Below, in pieces: positions 1 to 8,872 of a DNA stretch of 64,000 nt (position 1 is its first letter; each line of letters starts with the position of its first letter). The DNA comes from an uncultured Candidatus Melainabacteria bacterium (GTDB lineage Bacteria; Cyanobacteriota; Vampirovibrionia; Gastranaerophilales; Gastranaerophilaceae): assembly GCA_934757155.1 (NCBI GenBank), contig CAKVLI010000002.1, forward strand, positions 124,001 to 188,000, given 5' to 3'. The position numbers and the translations under genes are program-made. A model generated the notes under the pieces. The model was given only the letters and a program-made list of their open reading frames with translations, did no database searches and was not told the DNA's origin.

Positions 1-1
1 A

Positions 2-238
2 AACAAGCAGCTTTTCAAACTTTATTGGAGTTTAGAAGCCCTAAAATACTTTACGGAAGAGACTGACAAAAATACTATGCTTCACATTCTCACGCGTGTG
101 TATAAAGAAAAAGAATACACTGTTAGAGAAAAAGCCGCTCAAATCGTCATTTTATTGAACGACGAAGCTTTTGACGAGTTAAAAAATCTACTAAAAAACG
201 ACGAAAATTATTACGTCAAAAATGTTTTTAAATCATAA
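2..238 (+). CDS. 3' end of a helical-repeat-like protein (partial)
   Basis: An open frame runs in from the window edge and ends at TAA 236-238, leaving about 78 residues. The readable part is rich in Leu, Lys and Glu, with two amphipathic-helix pairs around 'EKAAQIVILLND' and 'FDELKNLLKND'. This is the look of a HEAT/armadillo-type repeat protein. The 5' end is outside the window, so the family cannot be fixed. Its last 11 bases overlap the 3' end of the convergent gene at 228-1136. Coding character is convincing; function is unknown. Confidence 0.6.
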   Translation, partial: NKQLFKLYWSLEALKYFTEETDKNTMLHILTRVYKEKEYTVREKAAQIVILLNDEAFDELKNLLKNDENYYVKNVFKS

Positions 239-1136
239 GAGATTTTTCAATCAAGTCCATATGACCATCCTGCAAGAATTTCGCAAACTCTTTCGTATCA
301 ATTTGTGCTGCAACAATTGACATTAAATCAGAAGGCAGAAGTGATATCATATTAACTAAAGATTCTTTTTCAAGCATTACCATTGGTTTAACCATTTCTG
401 GTTTAAGCAAAGTACTCATCATATTTACGTAAGTTTCATTACTGAAAAGCAACAAATACTTAGGCTGAGTTTTTGTTAACTGGAAGGTCAACTGTCTTTG
501 AACATCCGGATCAATATTTGCCATAAATTTTCTGTACTTGTCAATAGGCATTGATTCAATATTCTTAATTAAATCAGCAGAATTAGTATTTTCAGAAGGT
601 TGTCCGGTTACTCCCTCAACAAATTTTTTCATAACCTCAGGAGGTAAAGCCTTCAATTGGTCAATTACGTCATATCTTTCAAGATGTTCATTCATAAAGA
701 ATTCTGACAAATCGTCCTCTGTAAACATCATAACAATTTGCTCTAAGGGGAATGCTTCTCTTACAACATTTACAAGTTCTTCTATATCAACTTCCATAAG
801 CATTGCCAAGAGTTTTTCCTGAGTAAAGAAGTATAAACCCATCGTCAAATCTTCTTTGTCCAAATACGGTAAAACTTTTTGTCTTGTCGTATCGTCCATG
901 TTGTGTAACAAAACAAACTTGTTTTCTATATCCGTAAGCTTGAAAAGTTTTATCAATTTTTCAGGTGAGTGATAATATTCACGCGCAAAATTTACTGCCT
1001 TTGTGTTTCCTTGAGCAGCTTCAGCTTCAATGATTTCATCAATTGTAGAAAGACCGTAATCACGTATCATTCTGGAAGATGTTATATTCATCCTCTCTGC
1101 AAAAAGCTTCATATTTGCATCTATAATGAGTGACAT
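228..1136 (-). CDS. Hypothetical helical-repeat protein (MgtE_N/FliG-like repeats)
   Basis: A 302-residue soluble protein with no signal peptide or membrane segment. It is built of repeated short helical units with acidic and hydrophobic residues, such as 'LPYLDKEDL', 'ALPPEVMKKF' and 'LLPSDLMS'. These resemble the repeats of the MgtE N-terminal domain and FliG, but no diagnostic residue fixes a family. The ATG is preceded by a good ribosome site (AGGAGAG). The upstream region carries the best-preserved copy of the bipartite GGCAA-N16-TACTTTATATATA element, so the gene probably belongs to the regulon described in the findings. I cannot assign a function. Confidence 0.75.
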   Translation of the reverse strand: MSLIIDANMKLFAERMNITSSRMIRDYGLSTIDEIIEAEAAQGNTKAVNFAREYYHSPEKLIKLFKLTDIENKFVLLHNMDDTTRQKVLPYLDKEDLTMGLYFFTQEKLLAMLMEVDIEELVNVVREAFPLEQIVMMFTEDDLSEFFMNEHLERYDVIDQLKALPPEVMKKFVEGVTGQPSENTNSADLIKNIESMPIDKYRKFMANIDPDVQRQLTFQLTKTQPKYLLLFSNETYVNMMSTLLKPEMVKPMVMLEKESLVNMISLLPSDLMSIVAAQIDTKEFAKFLQDGHMDLIEKSLMI

Positions 1137-1157
1137 ACGCTCTCCTATAATTTTCTC

Positions 1158-1194
1158 TTATATATATAAAGTATATAGTTGTTAAATAATTGCC
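1158..1194 (-). promoter_or_regulatory. Bipartite promoter-like element, copy 1
   Basis: On the minus strand GGCAA starts at 1194 and TACTTTATATATATA starts at 1173, exactly 21 bases further, followed by AAGAG. It lies about 20-60 bases upstream of the start of the gene at 228-1136. The same two blocks with the same spacing occur at 4988, 44455 and 47436. A TTACAAA box sits just upstream on the same strand (1198-1215). Confidence 0.7.
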
Positions 1195-1233
1195 TTTTTT
1201 GTGAAGATTTGTAACAACGAATTTTTAGTGTGG

Positions 1234-1239
1234 TATAAT
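1234..1239 (+). promoter_or_regulatory. Extended -10 (TGG-TATAAT) giving a leaderless start
   Basis: A perfect TATAAT with an upstream TGG ends six bases before the ATG at 1246, which places the transcription start on the start codon. A TTGTAA at 1209-1214 could act as -35, but the 19-base spacer is long. This rules out the in-frame GTG at 1201, which lies upstream of the promoter. Confidence 0.65.
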
Positions 1240-1245
1240 TCTGTT

Positions 1246-2013
1246 ATGAAAAAATTTGTTTTAACTATTTTAGCATTAGTTTTGCTTTTTACAAACACTT
1301 CAGTTTTTGCGGCTCAGAACGTTGTAAAAAAAGACATTGCCACACAAGTTACTGACGGCTTTAATATGAAAGCAACTTTAATGTATCCGAAAAATAAAAC
1401 ACAAAAGGAATTTTCAACAGTTGTGCTGTTACATTCCCTCGGATATAACTCACAATGGTGGGGAGCTTTACCTGATGAGCTTTTGAGCAAAGGTTATGCT
1501 GTTTTAGAGATAGATTTGCGCGGACACGGAAAAAGTGTTTACACCTCAAAACTTACAAAAGTGTCATGGAAAAGCATGAAAAATACAGCTTACGCGAAAT
1601 ATCCGGATGACGTAATTAAGGTTATAGAAAGCGTCAAAAACGACAACACCAGACGCGCATTCTTCAATAACTGGGCAATAGTAGGCTCAGATATCGGTGC
1701 AAGTACAGGCGTTTTGGCTGCTGATAAATATAATGTTAAACCAAAAACTATCGTCATGATTTCACCGGTTGTTAAAACCAGAAGCTTGTATATTCCTGTA
1801 AGCATTGCACAGCTTGATAATGTTGATTTCCTTTCAATTACAGGAACTGACGATGCGGCTTCCAAAGAATCAGAAGATTATCTTAAAAAGTTTGCGCAAA
1901 ACACTTTTGCTGAATACACTTCTGAATCAAAAACATATGGAATGTTGATGCTCAAAAACGACCCTAAACTTTCAAAAGTAATAGTTGAATGGATTGACCA
2001 ATATTTCAATTAA
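1246..2013 (+). CDS. Secreted alpha/beta hydrolase
   Basis: About 255 residues. The N-terminus (MKKFVLTILALVLLF...SVFAAQ) is a clear Sec signal peptide cleaved near the Ala pair, so the protein acts outside the cytoplasmic membrane. The body is an alpha/beta-hydrolase: the oxyanion strand 'VVLLHSLG', the strand 'AVLEIDLRGHGKS', and a nucleophile region 'IVGSDIGAS' where the expected G-x-S-x-G is altered to G-S-D-I-G. It may therefore be a divergent or non-catalytic member. The substrate cannot be read from sequence. The start at 1246 is chosen because the -10 hexamer immediately precedes it. It is convergent with the gene at 2018-2713. Confidence 0.75.
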   Translation: MKKFVLTILALVLLFTNTSVFAAQNVVKKDIATQVTDGFNMKATLMYPKNKTQKEFSTVVLLHSLGYNSQWWGALPDELLSKGYAVLEIDLRGHGKSVYTSKLTKVSWKSMKNTAYAKYPDDVIKVIESVKNDNTRRAFFNNWAIVGSDIGASTGVLAADKYNVKPKTIVMISPVVKTRSLYIPVSIAQLDNVDFLSITGTDDAASKESEDYLKKFAQNTFAEYTSESKTYGMLMLKNDPKLSKVIVEWIDQYFN

Positions 2014-2017
2014 CGGG

Positions 2018-2713
2018 TTAAATATTTGCTCCACCGTCTTTAACTTTCTCAAGTGCATTTTTTGATGAATCAGACTCTCTGCAAAGCTTCAGTACAAACT
2101 CTATTGCAGACTTGTCCTGCTTGATAGCATCTTTTAGTTTATAAATATCGCTCAATTGCAACTTTCTAAAATCGTCTTCATTCCCGCCAAAAAGCATTTT
2201 TTTGAGTAAATTTTGAGAATCAGTATCAAGCCCCAAAACGCCATGATTAAAAGCATACCAGTTATAAAAATGGTATAGAAAATAGTACTTATTAATCTCA
2301 CCTTTTGACAAAACAAACATCGCTTCTGTTTTAAATTGGAATTTCTTTTCTGTTAATAGAGCAAGATACAAGGCTTTTAAACCCTTTTGCGGATATAAAA
2401 ATCCCTCATTTTCACCAATTGAATAAAGTTGTTTTGCGTTTTCAATATAAAACACCGGTGTTTCGTGTTTTTTAATATATTCAAGAACTTCTACCGGATT
2501 ATAATTTGCACTTTTCAATATCAAAGACAACTCTTCTTCCATTTTTGCCTTTTCAGTCTCAGCAACAGAATCAAAACTGACCAAAACACCTTGTCCATAG
2601 TATTTTCTACGTTTTGATTTGTTTTTTACTTCAATAGTTGAAGCAAGATTCCTTGTCAAAATCTTCTCTTGAACGGACAAAATAAAGTAGATAACATTCT
2701 TGAATAAGCTCAT
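2018..2713 (-). CDS. Hypothetical protein, 231 aa
   Basis: A basic N-terminus with a hydrophobic stretch (FKNVIYFILSVQEKIL) is followed by a Lys/Arg-rich patch (KNKSKRRKYYG). Then comes a mostly helical body with aromatic clusters such as 'YYFLYHFYNWYAF'. The first helix may be amphipathic rather than a membrane anchor. I recognise no family. The gap to the upstream gene at 2751-4697 is only 37 bases and both are on the minus strand, so they may be co-transcribed from the bipartite element near 4712-4745. Confidence 0.6.
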   Translation of the reverse strand: MSLFKNVIYFILSVQEKILTRNLASTIEVKNKSKRRKYYGQGVLVSFDSVAETEKAKMEEELSLILKSANYNPVEVLEYIKKHETPVFYIENAKQLYSIGENEGFLYPQKGLKALYLALLTEKKFQFKTEAMFVLSKGEINKYYFLYHFYNWYAFNHGVLGLDTDSQNLLKKMLFGGNEDDFRKLQLSDIYKLKDAIKQDKSAIEFVLKLCRESDSSKNALEKVKDGGANI

Positions 2714-2750
2714 AGAATAATTATTGCATTAAAATGAGATTCTAACAAGA

Positions 2751-4697
2751 TTAAGCTTTTTGGATTTTATCTTCTGCTTCTTCTGCCGCCTTTTCAACCT
2801 GTTGAGTTGCGTAGAAGTTAGAGAAAGTTTCGCCCTTGAGTCTTATAAGAGTTGAATCCTTAGTAAATTTCAACAAGGTTGTCAAACCTTCATTGTTAAC
2901 GCCTTTAAGAATCATTCCTTGAATGTCGCCAGTGAAAGTTTCATACATTTTTGCAGTCCTGTTAATAACACCTTGACCTGCATAACGAAGGTTATTAAAT
3001 ACTTCTTTTACAGTCTTTGTCGCACCATTTGACTTAACAAACTCGCTAAAACCTTTGCCGCCGTTTTCCAAACAAGTTCTGATATCTTTGGCTTGCGGAA
3101 GAAGCGAAGTTTCGTTGCTTGAAGCCAATTCTGAGTTATTATCAGAAGTTTTTAAATTAGTTCTGGAATTGTTTTGAATTTGCTGGCTCAAAGTTCTTAC
3201 ATATTCTTGTTTTTCATAAATTTGTTCGCTTGTATATTGAGCATTGGTGTTTTGGGCTGTAGTTACAGACATACCGGCTGTTGAAACTGAAGAAGTTGTT
3301 TCAGCCGTAACAGATTTAGTCGGTCCTGCAGGAGCTTTAAGTTCTGTTGTAGTACCGTTTTGAGCATCTTTAATAACTGTTGAGTAGTTACCGTTGGTAA
3401 CTTTGTCCATCAATTTGACAAACTCTTTTGGAGACAATGAACAAGCTTCAGGATGTTTTTTAATGTAATCGGAAACCTGCTCCATTACTTTTCTGTAATT
3501 TGGCAAATCGTATGCAGCTTTGTTTGTATCGTTCAAAACTTGCTCTTTAACCTCATCTGACACGATTTGGTTGTTTGCAGTACCTGCCATATGACCTGCT
3601 ACCATTGAGGTATAGAAACCTTCGGCTTTCGCTTTGATTTCTTTTTCTTCTTCGGTCAATTCTTCGCCGTTTTTAATCTTATTTGCAATTCTCTCAAGAA
3701 CTTCTTTATTTTTTTCAAAGAATTCTTTTGAATCATTTTTTACATCTTCAGTAGTTTTAGCAAGCCCTTCTTCGCTCTGGTTTTTAGCTCTCAAAGCAAA
3801 ACTGGCTGTCATATCCTCTGAAGACATTCTGTTACCGTTAGCATCCGGTTCAGACATTGCTTCTAAAGTTTTATTGTCTAAATTATCTGCAAATTCTGTT
3901 CTTGCTTCTTGAGTTTCAAAACTTTCGAAAGCAGCTTTCAATGCAGGATATCTATTTTCACTCATCAAAGATGCAAAAGCTTCTTTGAACATCCATTTTT
4001 GATCATCCGGAGTGTTGATAAGCAATTTACCAAAATCTTGCATTTGAAGCTTAGCGGCTTTTTCAGGGTCCATACCGTCTTTGATTAATTTCTCAAAATG
4101 TCCGCCAAAATATTTATTCAAATAATAAACTCGTTCTTCTTTGGTCATTTTTGAAAAATCTTTACCGTAATAACGGCTTATACGTTCATTAATACCTTCG
4201 TGATTTTTAGAATTTGCTTTTTCAAAGCCCTCGATTGTCCAGCCTGTTTTCAAAGCAGTATTATAATCATTTGCTAATTTAATAACTTCTTCTAAATCAA
4301 TTTTTTCACCGTTTTTTGAAAGTTTTTGAAGAGCAGCTTCCAAACATTTGACATGTTTTTGGATTTCACTGTTAAACAAATTCAAAAGCTCTTGTTGTTG
4401 AACACCCGCGATTCTTTCTAACAAACCAATTTTCTTAGCTTCTGAAAGGCTGATTCCGTATTTTGTACATACAGCGGCAATCGCATTGTAAAGTTCATCA
4501 ACGCTACGTTGTGTGGTGTTTGAGGTATCTGAAGTATTGTTAGTAATAGCAACATCCGTATTGCCTTGTTCTTCTACTACACTTTGAGCTACGATTTCAA
4601 TCGGAGCAGAGGTTTTATTAGTCGCAGATGTATTAGCTGCCGCAGTACCGGCAGTTTGAACATCATTTTGAAGTTTTACTACATTTACATCTGACAT
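2751..4697 (-). CDS. Large Ser/Thr/Asn-rich hypothetical protein
   Basis: About 648 residues, soluble, no signal peptide. Residues 1-70 are low complexity (Asn, Thr, Ala). The middle is Lys/Glu-rich helix, including a charged coiled-coil-like run near 'NKIKNGEELTEEEKEI'. A second Ser/Thr-rich linker lies near residues 450-540, before a C-terminal helical block. No known domain is evident. Start choice: an upstream ATG at 4712 exists, but its own codons contain the GAGG that best serves as ribosome site for the ATG at 4697 (MSDVNVV), so 4697 is preferred. A degenerate copy of the bipartite element lies directly upstream. The composition suggests a large cytoplasmic, scaffold-type or exported lineage-specific protein. 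Confidence 0.65.
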   Translation of the reverse strand: MSDVNVVKLQNDVQTAGTAAANTSATNKTSAPIEIVAQSVVEEQGNTDVAITNNTSDTSNTTQRSVDELYNAIAAVCTKYGISLSEAKKIGLLERIAGVQQQELLNLFNSEIQKHVKCLEAALQKLSKNGEKIDLEEVIKLANDYNTALKTGWTIEGFEKANSKNHEGINERISRYYGKDFSKMTKEERVYYLNKYFGGHFEKLIKDGMDPEKAAKLQMQDFGKLLINTPDDQKWMFKEAFASLMSENRYPALKAAFESFETQEARTEFADNLDNKTLEAMSEPDANGNRMSSEDMTASFALRAKNQSEEGLAKTTEDVKNDSKEFFEKNKEVLERIANKIKNGEELTEEEKEIKAKAEGFYTSMVAGHMAGTANNQIVSDEVKEQVLNDTNKAAYDLPNYRKVMEQVSDYIKKHPEACSLSPKEFVKLMDKVTNGNYSTVIKDAQNGTTTELKAPAGPTKSVTAETTSSVSTAGMSVTTAQNTNAQYTSEQIYEKQEYVRTLSQQIQNNSRTNLKTSDNNSELASSNETSLLPQAKDIRTCLENGGKGFSEFVKSNGATKTVKEVFNNLRYAGQGVINRTAKMYETFTGDIQGMILKGVNNEGLTTLLKFTKDSTLIRLKGETFSNFYATQQVEKAAEEAEDKIQKA

Positions 4698-4711
4698 CTT
4701 AATATACCTCA

Positions 4712-4745
4712 TGTATATAAAGTATATATTTTATCGGTGATTTCA
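4712..4745 (-). promoter_or_regulatory. Bipartite promoter-like element, degenerate copy
   Basis: On the minus strand TACTTTATATAC starts at 4724. Exactly 21 bases upstream the first block reads TGAAAT, matching GGCAAT at four of six positions. The downstream block is perfect and runs into the GAGG ribosome site of the 648-residue gene. Confidence 0.5.
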
Positions 4746-4967
4746 GATGGGGTAAAAAATTGTTACAAAACTTAACATGGGGTAAATGGGTGGAAATATT
4801 TTGGATTGGTTTGAACCACAAACCGGCAAAGTCCTGAAATGAACTCAGGACGACATGGTACTTTTGTTGTTCTAGTAGCAAAATTCTGCGATTCTTCGAC
4901 TAAAGCCTCTGAATGACTGTGGTAAATATAACTCCTTCGTTCTCTTACCCTTAATGAGGAAATTTTT
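4746..4967. repeat. Mosaic intergenic repeat island
   Basis: This gap of about 220 bases holds a GGGGTAAAT module (near 4789), a 'gtcctgaaat...ttcaggacgac' palindrome and a 'gcgattcttcgactaaagcctc' type palindrome (near 4885-4915). All three recur in other gaps of this window. I see no gene in it. Confidence 0.7.
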
Positions 4968-4985
4968 GTTACAAATTTTAATAAT
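4968..4985 (+). promoter_or_regulatory. HLR1-like TTACA box (possible RpaB site)
   Basis: GTTACAAA followed after two bases by TTAATAAT, just upstream of the bipartite element at 4988. The first half matches the cyanobacterial RpaB consensus (G/T)TTACA(A/T)(A/T); the second half is degenerate. The match is partial, so this is a candidate only. Confidence 0.35.
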
Positions 4986-4987
4986 CA

Positions 4988-5023
4988 GGCAATTTTTCAA
5001 GAAAAAATTACTTTATATACATG
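4988..5023 (+). promoter_or_regulatory. Bipartite promoter-like element, copy 2
   Basis: GGCAA at 4988 and TACTTTATATACATG at 5009 are 21 bases apart, as in copy 1. The element lies 27 bases before the ATG of the small gene at 5050. There is no other good promoter in front of that gene. Confidence 0.7.
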
Positions 5024-5049
5024 TGTAGTAATAATAAAGGTGCATAAAT

Positions 5050-5268
5050 ATGGTAATGCCACTAAACTCTTTTTCATCAATGACAGGCGCTATGAACAGC
5101 AGTAATGTTCCGCAATATTTCAAAGCCAGATATGGAAATGGTTATCCTGATTTTGGTTCTAAGCCATATATTCAACCTTATCCAATGGCAATCTTACCTG
5201 CTCCGAAAGAACCTGTGCTTCCAAAAAGCTGGTTCGGAAGATTTCTCTACAGATGCTTCTGTAAGTAA
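5050..5268 (+). CDS. Small Pro/Tyr-rich hypothetical protein, 72 aa
   Basis: Residues 1-45 are rich in Pro, Tyr, Ser and Gly. The C-terminus is short and basic-aromatic with two Cys (KSWFGRFLYRCFCK), which could be a membrane-associating amphipathic tail. It has its own copy of the bipartite element and an A-rich leader with a weak ribosome site. A longer overlapping frame (5105-5299) is rejected because it lacks the element-to-start spacing. No family is recognised. That it is a real gene rests on the conserved promoter. Confidence 0.6.
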   Translation: MVMPLNSFSSMTGAMNSSNVPQYFKARYGNGYPDFGSKPYIQPYPMAILPAPKEPVLPKSWFGRFLYRCFCK

Positions 5269-5326
5269 CTCCATATTTAATTTATTCGTGATATCATGAA
5301 TATGTTAGAAAAACAGGAGTATTTGT

Positions 5327-5830
5327 ATGGCAAAAGATTGTAGTTTTGACGTTGTTTCCGAGTTTGATAAACAGGAACTTGTAAACGCAGTTGATCAGGT
5401 TAAGAGAGATTTAACCTCACGTTTCGATTTAAAGAATTCTAACTCATCAATTGATTTGGAAGCTGATAAATCCATCACTATTACTACTAACGATGAAATG
5501 AAGCTAAGAAATATTTATGACATTCTTCAAACAAAGCTTGTTAAGCGCGGTTTGAGTATAAAAATTCTTGATGCACAAGGTATAGAAAACGCTCTGGGCG
5601 GTAATGTCAGACAAATATTCAACCTCAGAAAAGGTTTAACACAAGAACTTGCAAAGAAAATCGTTGCTGACATCAAAGATTCAAAACTCAAAGTTCAAGC
5701 ATCAATCCAAGGCGAACAAGTTCGTGTAACAGGCAAAAGCAAAGATGACCTTCAAGATGTCATCAAGCTTTTGAGAGGTAACGAAGACAAATACGACTAT
5801 CCTCTGCAATTCACCAACTACAGAGGCTAA
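5327..5830 (+). CDS. yajQ: YajQ-family nucleotide-binding protein
   Basis: 167 residues, the full family length (UPF0234). It shows the N-terminal 'SFDVVSEFDKQELVNAVDQV' start and 'TSRFDLKNS', then two ferredoxin-like halves ending in the conserved 'QGEQVRVTGKSKDDLQ' and 'FTNYRG' tail. Members bind nucleotides, and some bind cyclic di-GMP and act as transcription co-factors; which applies here is not visible. An AGGAG ribosome site precedes the ATG. The mgtE gene follows after 17 bases on the same strand, so the two are probably one transcript. Confidence 0.93.
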   Translation: MAKDCSFDVVSEFDKQELVNAVDQVKRDLTSRFDLKNSNSSIDLEADKSITITTNDEMKLRNIYDILQTKLVKRGLSIKILDAQGIENALGGNVRQIFNLRKGLTQELAKKIVADIKDSKLKVQASIQGEQVRVTGKSKDDLQDVIKLLRGNEDKYDYPLQFTNYRG

Positions 5831-5847
5831 AATTCAAGAGGCAATCA

Positions 5848-7212
5848 ATGTCAAATATTGAAAACACAGTAGATAGAATCCAAGAACTTATCGACAGTGA
5901 TACAGAGCAGCAGCTCAAAGACGAGCTTAACCTCTATCACTCAGCCGATTTGGCGGACATTTTTCAGCAATTAAAGCCGGAAGAGAGATTGACGTGTTTT
6001 ACAAAACTTGACGAAGAAAAAGCCGCTGATGTTATCGAATATCTTCCACCTCAGCTTCAGGTAGAAATCTTAGGTGAAATCGACGAAGGACTCGCATCAA
6101 GACTTATCTCAAAGCTTCCGCACGATGAAGCTGCCGACGTCTTGGGCGACATGGAAGAGGACGAAACCCAAACATATTTGGAAAAACTTCCTCAAAAATT
6201 CTCTTCTGAAATCCGAGAACTCTTGACCTACAACGAAGACACCGCCGGTGGTATTATGACCCCGCTGGTCTTAACAGTCGGGTACAATATGAGCGTAAAA
6301 GATGCCTTAGACACAATCAGAATCAAGGCGGAAAAAGAGAACATGGAACTCTATTACGTTTATGTAGTAGACAAACATAACCACCTTGTAGGCGTTGTTT
6401 CATTAAGAACACTGCTAACATCGCCTGTAGATTTGAGTATTTCAGACATCATGTCAAAAGATATCGTAAAAGTTCATGTAGACGATTATCAAGGACACAT
6501 TGCAGATATTTTCATGAAATACCAGTTCAATGCTCTTCCTGTCGTGGATTTGTACAACCACCTGAAAGGTATTGTTACGTGGGACGACGTTCAAGACATT
6601 GTTGAAGAAGAAACAACGGATGAAATCTATACTTCATCCGGTATCGTAACCGATTTATGCGATGATGACGACATTTTGACAGGTAGCCTTGCGCATTCAA
6701 TCAAAGCAAGAGTTCCCTGGTTGTTCATCACCCTCATCGGTGAATTTATCGCGGTTTCAATAACCAATAAATACGATAAAACCTTCACCGCACTGCCTAT
6801 CATAGCAGCGTTTATGCCGTTACTTGCAGGTTTGGGCGGAAACATCGGTACACAAAGTATTACGCTTATGGTTCGTGGTATGTCAACGGGACAAATCTCT
6901 TTGAACACAGGTTGGCATCAAATAATAAGAGAAACCGCAACCGGCGCAAGCATCGGTATTATATTCGGTCTGCTCGTAACCCTTGTCACTTGGGGCTGGC
7001 AGCATAACGTAGAACTCGGGCTTATCGTTGGTATTGCAATGACTCTGAACATGACGATTGCAACAATGATTGGTACTTGCACACCGTTAGTTTTGAAAAA
7101 AATGAAAATTGACCCCGCAGTTGCGTCAGGCCCTGTTATTGCAACAGCTATTGACGTAATCGGGCTTGCTGTATATTTAACACTGGTAACTTGGTATTTG
7201 ATATCATTGTAG
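5848..7212 (+). CDS. mgtE: Magnesium transporter MgtE
   Basis: 454 residues, normal length. The order is: N-terminal MgtE_N superhelix (about 1-130, with 'LPHDEAADVLGDM'), paired CBS domains (about 135-260, 'DIMSKDIVKV', 'ALPVVDLYNHLKGIVTWDD'), a plug helix, and five membrane helices. The pore signature 'AGLGGNIGTQS' is at about residues 330-340. It imports Mg2+ across the inner membrane and is gated by Mg2+ binding to the cytosolic domains. mtaB follows after 9 bases. Confidence 0.96.
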   Translation: MSNIENTVDRIQELIDSDTEQQLKDELNLYHSADLADIFQQLKPEERLTCFTKLDEEKAADVIEYLPPQLQVEILGEIDEGLASRLISKLPHDEAADVLGDMEEDETQTYLEKLPQKFSSEIRELLTYNEDTAGGIMTPLVLTVGYNMSVKDALDTIRIKAEKENMELYYVYVVDKHNHLVGVVSLRTLLTSPVDLSISDIMSKDIVKVHVDDYQGHIADIFMKYQFNALPVVDLYNHLKGIVTWDDVQDIVEEETTDEIYTSSGIVTDLCDDDDILTGSLAHSIKARVPWLFITLIGEFIAVSITNKYDKTFTALPIIAAFMPLLAGLGGNIGTQSITLMVRGMSTGQISLNTGWHQIIRETATGASIGIIFGLLVTLVTWGWQHNVELGLIVGIAMTLNMTIATMIGTCTPLVLKKMKIDPAVASGPVIATAIDVIGLAVYLTLVTWYLISL

Positions 7213-7221
7213 AGATTTGAG

Positions 7222-8457
7222 ATGAAAAAGTTTTACTTAAAATCAATGGGATGCAAGTCTAATCAATTTGAAGGTCAAATTGTTGCGCAAAAACTCGTTG
7301 AAGCTGGGTTTGAAGAAGTTAGAAACGAAAAAGAAGCAGATATTTATATTCTGAATTCCTGCTCTGTTACGCATAAAAGCGATAATGAGGCTATGCATTT
7401 GCTCCGCCACGCTCATTCTCTCAGGCTTAAAACAGTCTTGACAGGGTGTATCGCACAGATTGAAAAAGAGAACCTGCTAAAAGAGCCTTATATCGACTGT
7501 GTTTACGGGAACGAGGACAAATTCAAGCTTCCGGAACTTCTACAAGCAGAAGAGAATTTTGCGGTAAAAGATTTAATGAATTCAAACGAGTTTTGCAAGG
7601 TAGTTCTGGATGACACGACAAAAACAAGAATCAGCCTAAAAATCCAAGACGGCTGCGACAACAGATGTTCTTACTGCATAATTCCTTACGGCAGAGGGAA
7701 ATCCCGTTGGGCAGATTCAGATTTTATAATCAGTGAAATCAACAGGTACGTTGAACACGGCTACAAAGAAGTCGTTTTAACAGGTATTCACATAGGATTA
7801 TGGGGGAACGGAAACTTATTGGGGCTTTTGAGAGAAATTGAAGAAAAGTCAAATATTCCACGTTATCGATTAGGCTCCCTAAACCCTCACGAAATAACTA
7901 CGGAGCTTTTGGATTTTCTTCAATCCAGCGAAAAATTCTGTCCGCATTTTCATCTCTCTTTGCAGTCCGCTTGTAACAAAACTTTGAAGAGAATGAACAG
8001 GCATTACACGGTTGAATACTACCTTGACCAGATTGAAGATATCAATTCGCGTTTTGAAAAACCTTTCCTCGGAAGTGACATAATAGCAGGATTTGTAGGC
8101 GAAACTGATGAAGATTTTCAAACTACGGTTGAGAATCTTAAAAAAGCAGGTTTGAGTCAAATCCACACCTTCCCGTATTCCATACGAAAAGGAACTATTG
8201 CGGAGAAAATGAGCGGTCATTTGTCCGACAAAGTGAAGGAAGAGCGTGCAAACATTATCAAAAAAATCTCTGCAGAAAAATTTGATGCGTTTGTAAAATC
8301 AAATATCGGGCGCAAAGAAGAGGTGCTTATTGAGAAAAGATTAGATAAGCGCGGTAAATACAAGGGGGTTACAAGAAATTATCTGACAGTACATCTTGAT
8401 GAAGGAGAGTTTAACACCCTGAAAAATGTCGTCTTGAGCGCAGAAATATTAAGTTAA
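7222..8457 (+). CDS. mtaB: tRNA t6A37 methylthiotransferase MtaB
   Basis: 411 residues. The N-terminal UPF0004 domain has its three cluster cysteines ('MGCKSN', 'LNSCSVT', 'LTGCIAQ'). The radical-SAM motif is 'CDNRCSYC' near residue 145, and a TRAM-like C-terminus follows. The enzyme adds a methylthio group to t6A at position 37 of tRNAs reading ANN codons, using two [4Fe-4S] clusters. The 'GDGCDNRCSYC'-type context and the lack of an extra N-terminal segment fit MtaB better than MiaB or RimO. It is downstream of mgtE in the same run of genes. Confidence 0.92.
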   Translation: MKKFYLKSMGCKSNQFEGQIVAQKLVEAGFEEVRNEKEADIYILNSCSVTHKSDNEAMHLLRHAHSLRLKTVLTGCIAQIEKENLLKEPYIDCVYGNEDKFKLPELLQAEENFAVKDLMNSNEFCKVVLDDTTKTRISLKIQDGCDNRCSYCIIPYGRGKSRWADSDFIISEINRYVEHGYKEVVLTGIHIGLWGNGNLLGLLREIEEKSNIPRYRLGSLNPHEITTELLDFLQSSEKFCPHFHLSLQSACNKTLKRMNRHYTVEYYLDQIEDINSRFEKPFLGSDIIAGFVGETDEDFQTTVENLKKAGLSQIHTFPYSIRKGTIAEKMSGHLSDKVKEERANIIKKISAEKFDAFVKSNIGRKEEVLIEKRLDKRGKYKGVTRNYLTVHLDEGEFNTLKNVVLSAEILS

Positions 8458-8463
8458 AACATT

Positions 8464-8493
8464 TTTACAAAAGTTAATTTTGTTTGTGATAAT
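8464..8493 (+). promoter_or_regulatory. Promoter of gatC
   Basis: TTTACA at 8464-8469 and GATAAT at 8488-8493 are separated by 18 bases, with TGT before the -10. The start would fall near 8500, about 20 bases before the gatC ATG. The -35 sits in a TTTACAAAAGTTAAT context like that upstream of mlaE. Confidence 0.55.
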
Positions 8494-8519
8494 ATGAAAA
8501 GGGTATTGGAGTAAAGGTT

Positions 8520-8801
8520 ATGATTACAATAAAAGATGTTGAACACGTTGCAAAATTAGCACGTTTAGAGCTTACAGAGGAAGAAAAAGAAAAATTCACT
8601 AAACAATTAGGTGATGTTCTAAAACACGTTGAAGCGATGAATGAAGTTGATACTTCAAACGTTGAGCCTATGGCACACGCGATTGATTTTGTAAACGTTA
8701 TGAGAGAAGATAAAGTTTTCTACGAACAAACAAAAGAAGAGCTTATGAAAAACGCACCTTACGAAGAAAACGGATTTTTCAGAGTTCCGAAAATCAACTA
8801 G
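8520..8801 (+). CDS. gatC: Asp-tRNA(Asn)/Glu-tRNA(Gln) amidotransferase subunit C
   Basis: 93 residues, typical size. It starts 'MITIKDVEHVAKLARLELTEEE' and ends 'YEENGFFRVPKIN', both hallmarks of GatC. It is the small clamp that joins GatA and GatB in the GatCAB amidotransferase, which makes Gln-tRNA or Asn-tRNA from mischarged tRNA. gatA and gatB are not in this window, so the subunits are encoded apart. It has its own promoter and ribosome site (TTGGAG) and precedes pyrG. Confidence 0.95.
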   Translation: MITIKDVEHVAKLARLELTEEEKEKFTKQLGDVLKHVEAMNEVDTSNVEPMAHAIDFVNVMREDKVFYEQTKEELMKNAPYEENGFFRVPKIN

Positions 8802-8872
8802 AAAAAGACGTAAAGGAGTATTATTTGTGTATCAGTGCGCGTGTTAAAGCCAACAAGATTAGGGAGCCAATT

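Noticed and set aside
1201..1245. Longer N-terminus for the secreted hydrolase (GTG start)
   Set aside because: The TATAAT of the promoter lies within it and the signal peptide begins at 1246.
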